The notes under the pieces: model-generated
The model's input: only the letters and a program-made list of their open reading frames with translations
Database searches by the model: none
What the model was told of the DNA's origin: nothing
Program-made: the position numbers and the translations under genes
NCBI GenBank assembly: GCA_040398845.1
Contig: JBBATH010000003.1
Location: 62,001 to 126,000 of the forward strand
Direction of reading: 5' to 3'
DNA length: 64,000 bases
Origin: WLND01 sp040398845
Lineage (GTDB): Bacteria > Actinomycetota > Actinomycetes > S36-B12
Part shown: positions 61,135 to 64,000 of the stretch, piece after piece
How the letters are laid out: every line of letters begins with the position of its first letter
How positions within the stretch are numbered: position 1 is the stretch's first letter

Positions 61135-61671
61135 ATGCCGATATTTAACGTGAATGATCCAGGGGGGTTTCCTAGGGACGAGTTCGAGGACGTGCTGGCC
61201 TCGAACGCCGAGTATGTGAAGTCATTCGCAGATGATGGACTCACGGGAACCGCGGCTTCCGGCCTTGCCGTCATCACGTGCATGGACTCGCGGATCGACC
61301 CGCTCGGAGTTCTCGGCAAGAAGCCTGGTGACGTGAAAATCCTGCGAAACGCAGGCGCACGAGTGACCGATGACATGTTGCGAACGCTCATTCTCGCCAC
61401 GTATCTGCTCGGTGTCACGCGGGTGCTCGTCATGCCGCATACGAACTGCCGCATGGCCGGCGGTTCCGAATCGCAGATCCACGCGGCAATCTTTGCAGAG
61501 CACGGCATTGATACCCGCAGCGTTGAGTTCCGCACGGTCGACGATCAGGAGTCGGCCCTTCGCACCGACCTCGTGCGGATCCGTTCGCATCCGCTCCTCC
61601 CACCCGGGCTCGTCGTCGGTGGCGCCATCTTCGACGTCCACAGTGGGGCCATCCGCCCCATCGACGCCTAA
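61135..61671 (+). CDS. Beta-carbonic anhydrase
   Basis: A 178-residue enzyme with zinc ligands in ITCMDSRIDP (Cys, with the Asp/Arg dyad) and PHTNCRMAGG (His and Cys). The overall pattern fits the small bacterial beta class. It interconverts CO2 and bicarbonate. It stands alone, 67 bases after parE, and faces a convergent tautomerase gene across the hairpin repeats. Confidence 0.9.
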   Translation: MPIFNVNDPGGFPRDEFEDVLASNAEYVKSFADDGLTGTAASGLAVITCMDSRIDPLGVLGKKPGDVKILRNAGARVTDDMLRTLILATYLLGVTRVLVMPHTNCRMAGGSESQIHAAIFAEHGIDTRSVEFRTVDDQESALRTDLVRIRSHPLLPPGLVVGGAIFDVHSGAIRPIDA

Positions 61672-61690
61672 GCCGCCAAAGAACAACACT

Positions 61691-61831
61691 CATCTGAACC
61701 AGAATCCGGGCCAGATGAACGGAAAAGGCGCCTCGCGAAGGTTTTTTGTTCATCTGGCCCAGAATCCGGGCCAGATGAACGGAAAAGGCGCCTCGCGAAG
61801 GTTTTCTATTCAGGTTACCCAGATTCAGGGT
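61691..61831. repeat. 60-bp direct repeats, each with a 13-bp perfect stem
   Basis: Two near-identical 60-base units (beginning at 61691 and 61751) plus a degenerate third (to 61831). The second contains GTTCATCTGGCCC / GGGCCAGATGAAC (61748-61780), a perfect 13-bp stem with a seven-base loop. The first has a slightly weaker left arm. The third carries ACCC/GGGT around AGATTCA and supplies the stop codon of the tautomerase gene. Lying between convergent genes, the hairpins may act as bidirectional terminators. Words are shared with the repeat at 1497-1587. Confidence 0.85.
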
Positions 61832-62019
61832 GAGATGGTGGCGGAGACTGGCTGGCCACCGATACCCCAGGCGTCGGGGCTTACTTCGTAGATAACCACC
61901 CTGATTCGCGCCGGGTCCCCGCCGAGCGCCTCGGCCGTTGCATCGGTGAGCCGCTTGATGAGGTCATGTTTCTGCTCGATGGTTCGACCCTCGAGCATCG
62001 TGATCTGGACGAACGGCAT
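61825..62019 (-). CDS. 4-oxalocrotonate tautomerase family protein
   Basis: A 64-residue protein whose first residue after Met is the catalytic Pro (MPFVQITMLEGRT), followed by the LIKRLTDATAEALGG helix and RVVIYEVSPDAWGIGG. The family acts as a hexamer on keto-enol isomerisation; many chromosomal copies are of unknown substrate. Its stop codon lies in the hairpin repeat. Confidence 0.9.
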   Translation of the reverse strand: MPFVQITMLEGRTIEQKHDLIKRLTDATAEALGGDPARIRVVIYEVSPDAWGIGGQPVSATISP

Positions 62020-62164
62020 GGGCCCTCCTTGGTGGACGTGGGGGCGAGACTAGCGATCGAGTGTGCCTGCGCACCTCGCGGGCGCAGAAGATGTGAGTGC
62101 CACTACATTGGCGCTGGGTCCATTGACCGCCCTCTTGCCTGGTTCACATGACGAGGAGTGACGA

Positions 62165-63526
62165 ATGACACGTCCGCTGCGCATCGCAGTTATTGGCTCC
62201 GGACCATCTGGAATGTATGCAGCCGATGCCCTTGCAACCCAGACCGATATTGAGGTGTCGGTGGATGTCATCGACCGACTTCCAGTGCCATTCGGACTCG
62301 TGCGCTACGGCGTGGCACCGGATCACGTGAGCATCCGTTCAGTCCGTGACACGCTCGACAAGGTGCTCGACAAGCCGGGCGTGCGCTTCATTGGCAACGT
62401 GGAGGTTGGCCGCGACATCTTGCTCACCGAACTCCATGACTACTTCGACGGTGTCATCCTCACCTACGGCGCATCACGCGATCGACGGCTGGAAATTGAG
62501 GGCGAGGACCTCGATGGAAGCGTCGCGGCGACGGACTTCGTCGCTTGGTACTGCGGGCATCCTGATGCGGATCGAGCGAACTTCGAGAGGCTGGTCCCGT
62601 CGAGCACCTCGGTGGCGGTCATCGGGGTCGGCAATGTCGCGATCGACGTCACGAGGGTGCTCGCCAAGACGGTCGCTGAGCTCGACGACACCGACATGCC
62701 GCAGCACGTGCTCGACACCCTCGGCGATTCGCGCATCACGGACATTCATCTGCTCGGCCGGCGCGGTCCGGCCCAGGCGACGTTTACGACGAAGGAACTT
62801 CGCGAACTCGGCGAACTTCTTGACGCCGACGTCATCATCGACCCGGCTGACCTTGCGTTCGATGCAGCCAGCGACGAGGTCATTAGGACTGATAAGGCGA
62901 TCGCGAGGAACGTCGAGGTCATCAAGGAGTGGTCGACCAGGGTGCCGGCCGGACGCAACCGGCGCGTGCACGTGCACTTCCTCGCGCGCCCGGTCGAATT
63001 GCTCGGAGACGATCGCGTGCGCGAGGTGGTCGTCGAGCGGACGGTGCTCGACGGATCCGGGGGAGTCACTGGCACGGGCGAGCTCACGATCATCCCCGCC
63101 GACTTCGTCGTTCGCAGCGTCGGATACCGGGGCACTGGTCTCGGTGACGTGCCCTTCGATACGAAGCGTGGAGTCATCCCCAATGTCGAAGGCAGGGTCC
63201 AGGAGGACGGGAAGACGGTTCCGGGCGAATACGTGGCGGGATGGATCAAGCGCGGGCCGACCGGCATTATCGGAACGAACAAAAAAGATGCGAACGCGAC
63301 GGTCGCGTCACTGCTCGCCGATGCCAACTTAGGTGCACTGCCGACCGCTCAAGCTGGCACTGCCCGCGAGTTTGACGACCGGCTGGCCAGCCGGGGCATT
63401 GCTGTGGTGTCGACCGCGGGGTGGCGGTCGATCGATGCAGCGGAGCGAGCCCTCGGTGCGACGGTGGGCCGGTCTCGGACCACCATCCATGAGACCGACG
63501 CACTCCTAGCTGCGTCGTCCGACTAG
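62165..63526 (+). CDS. fprA: NADPH-ferredoxin reductase (FprA-like)
   Basis: A 453-residue flavoprotein similar in length to mycobacterial FprA. It has the N-terminal FAD motif AVIGSGPSGMYAADAL, RLPVPFGLVRYGVAPDH, the NADPH motif VIGVGNVAIDVTRVL and the C-terminal VAGWIKRGPTGIIGTNKKDA. It moves electrons between NADPH and ferredoxin, for example for P450 or Fe-S enzymes. No ferredoxin gene is adjacent. Its stop overlaps the convergent partial gene by four bases. Confidence 0.93.
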   Translation: MTRPLRIAVIGSGPSGMYAADALATQTDIEVSVDVIDRLPVPFGLVRYGVAPDHVSIRSVRDTLDKVLDKPGVRFIGNVEVGRDILLTELHDYFDGVILTYGASRDRRLEIEGEDLDGSVAATDFVAWYCGHPDADRANFERLVPSSTSVAVIGVGNVAIDVTRVLAKTVAELDDTDMPQHVLDTLGDSRITDIHLLGRRGPAQATFTTKELRELGELLDADVIIDPADLAFDAASDEVIRTDKAIARNVEVIKEWSTRVPAGRNRRVHVHFLARPVELLGDDRVREVVVERTVLDGSGGVTGTGELTIIPADFVVRSVGYRGTGLGDVPFDTKRGVIPNVEGRVQEDGKTVPGEYVAGWIKRGPTGIIGTNKKDANATVASLLADANLGALPTAQAGTAREFDDRLASRGIAVVSTAGWRSIDAAERALGATVGRSRTTIHETDALLAASSD

Positions 63527-64000
63527 GAACTGGCCGACGAGGTCCAGCGGGCGGCCTCACATATTCCCGATGAGCGCCAGACGTGGGCGTCGAGCTGGTC
63601 ACCTCCGCAGGACTCTGCTCGCCGGGTGGGGAGGGCTTCGCGGCGCACATTCACCTGCCACGCGCGCCCGTCAACGTGGCGGACTTCAAGCTGCAGGACC
63701 GCGGCGTCCGGCAGTGTTCCACCAGGCTTGACCGGGATTGCTCGGCCGTCACGGATGAGCAGCACATCGAGGGCGTCGCGGTCGAGCACCCCGGCTAGGT
63801 CGCGGACGGCGATCTCTGCGACTTGTAACGGCTGGGGGAAGGCCGTCCGCCCTCGATAGTTGAGGGTGGAGACAATGCGACGGGCGCCCTCGTCGCGGAT
63901 GCGCAGGACGTCGTCGACGGCTAGCCGTCCGTGGACGCCTCCGGAGGGCAGGCTGAGGGCGGTCGGTGCGAACCGATGGCCGCCGATATGGCTCACCTCC
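63523..64000 (-). CDS. Sucrase/ferredoxin-like family protein (partial)
   Basis: The frame continues beyond the right edge: the last bases translate as GEVSHIGGHRFAPTAL, an internal conserved motif (Cys-x-x-x-SHxGGHRFA) of the sucrase/ferredoxin-like family, so the ATG at 63996 region is not the start. About 158 C-terminal residues are present, ending in a Trp/Arg-rich domain. The missing N-terminal part normally contains a thioredoxin-like [2Fe-2S] domain. Function unknown. Confidence 0.8.
   Translation of the reverse strand, partial: EVSHIGGHRFAPTALSLPSGGVHGRLAVDDVLRIRDEGARRIVSTLNYRGRTAFPQPLQVAEIAVRDLAGVLDRDALDVLLIRDGRAIPVKPGGTLPDAAVLQLEVRHVDGRAWQVNVRREALPTRRAESCGGDQLDAHVWRSSGICEAARWTSSASS

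Noticed and set aside
61691..61831. CRISPR-like array
   Set aside because: Only two full copies, no variable spacers, and the unit is itself a hairpin; this is a tandem duplication.

Overview
The window looks like a chromosomal segment of a high-GC actinobacterium (Actinomycetota), probably from a draft or metagenome-derived scaffold, because it carries two runs of exactly 100 N that both sit inside tandem repeats. The assignment rests on gene content: a lexA / LysM-membrane-protein / nrdR / nrdJ block, an HrdB-type primary sigma factor with a Lys-Ala-Pro-rich N-terminus close to a ParE-type topoisomerase gene, a DUF7455 protein, a SAM-IV-type riboswitch in front of metY-metX, HelD, DUF4192, FprA, and frequent GTG/TTG starts. 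I saw no rRNA, tRNA, CRISPR array, prophage or insertion sequence.

Region 1 (1-19.5 kb) is a choline / glycine betaine catabolic island. A rightward operon holds an MttB-family methyltransferase gene without an in-frame amber codon, choline dehydrogenase, betaine aldehyde dehydrogenase and a betaine-type ABC importer (ATPase, double permease, binding lipoprotein). A divergent leftward operon holds an IclR regulator, a corrinoid protein, a MetV-like Fe-S protein, MetF, a methyl-THF:corrinoid methyltransferase, a [2Fe-2S] ASKHA-type corrinoid reactivase and a DUF1638 protein. The two operons share a short control region with two palindromic operator candidates. Further left, a GntR regulator precedes a dimethylglycine/sarcosine dehydrogenase that runs off the window. 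Read together, this would import choline or betaine, oxidise choline to betaine, move one betaine methyl group through a corrinoid to THF, oxidise methyl-THF to methylene-THF, and demethylate the remaining dimethylglycine oxidatively. A DUF305 lipoprotein, a secreted protein and a decayed nucleotidyltransferase/HTH pair lie inside the island.

Region 2 (19.6-29.4 kb) is core genome: hflX, a DinG-like helicase, an aldo/keto reductase, then lexA diverging from a LysM membrane protein (likely SOS division inhibitor) across three LexA boxes, then nrdR and the B12-dependent ribonucleotide reductase nrdJ.

Region 3 (29.4-50.3 kb) is mixed: an ABC-2 exporter, a LysE-like transporter, an oxidoreductase, an acyl-CoA ligase, DUF2252, a copper chaperone plus copper ATPase, a membrane alpha/beta-hydrolase next to a gapped minisatellite, HelD, a serine-rich repeat mini-protein, an ABM monooxygenase, a UPF0303 protein, 3-methyladenine glycosylase, a VOC protein and a flippase-like membrane protein.

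Region 4 (50.4-64 kb) is again largely core: DUF4192, the SAM-IV riboswitch with metY-metX, PPK2, a PKD-like exported protein, sigA, a methylmalonyl-CoA decarboxylase-like protein, DUF7455, parE, beta-carbonic anhydrase, a tautomerase, FprA and a partial sucrase/ferredoxin-like protein. A hairpin-bearing 60-bp repeat in this region resembles an inverted repeat in Region 1.
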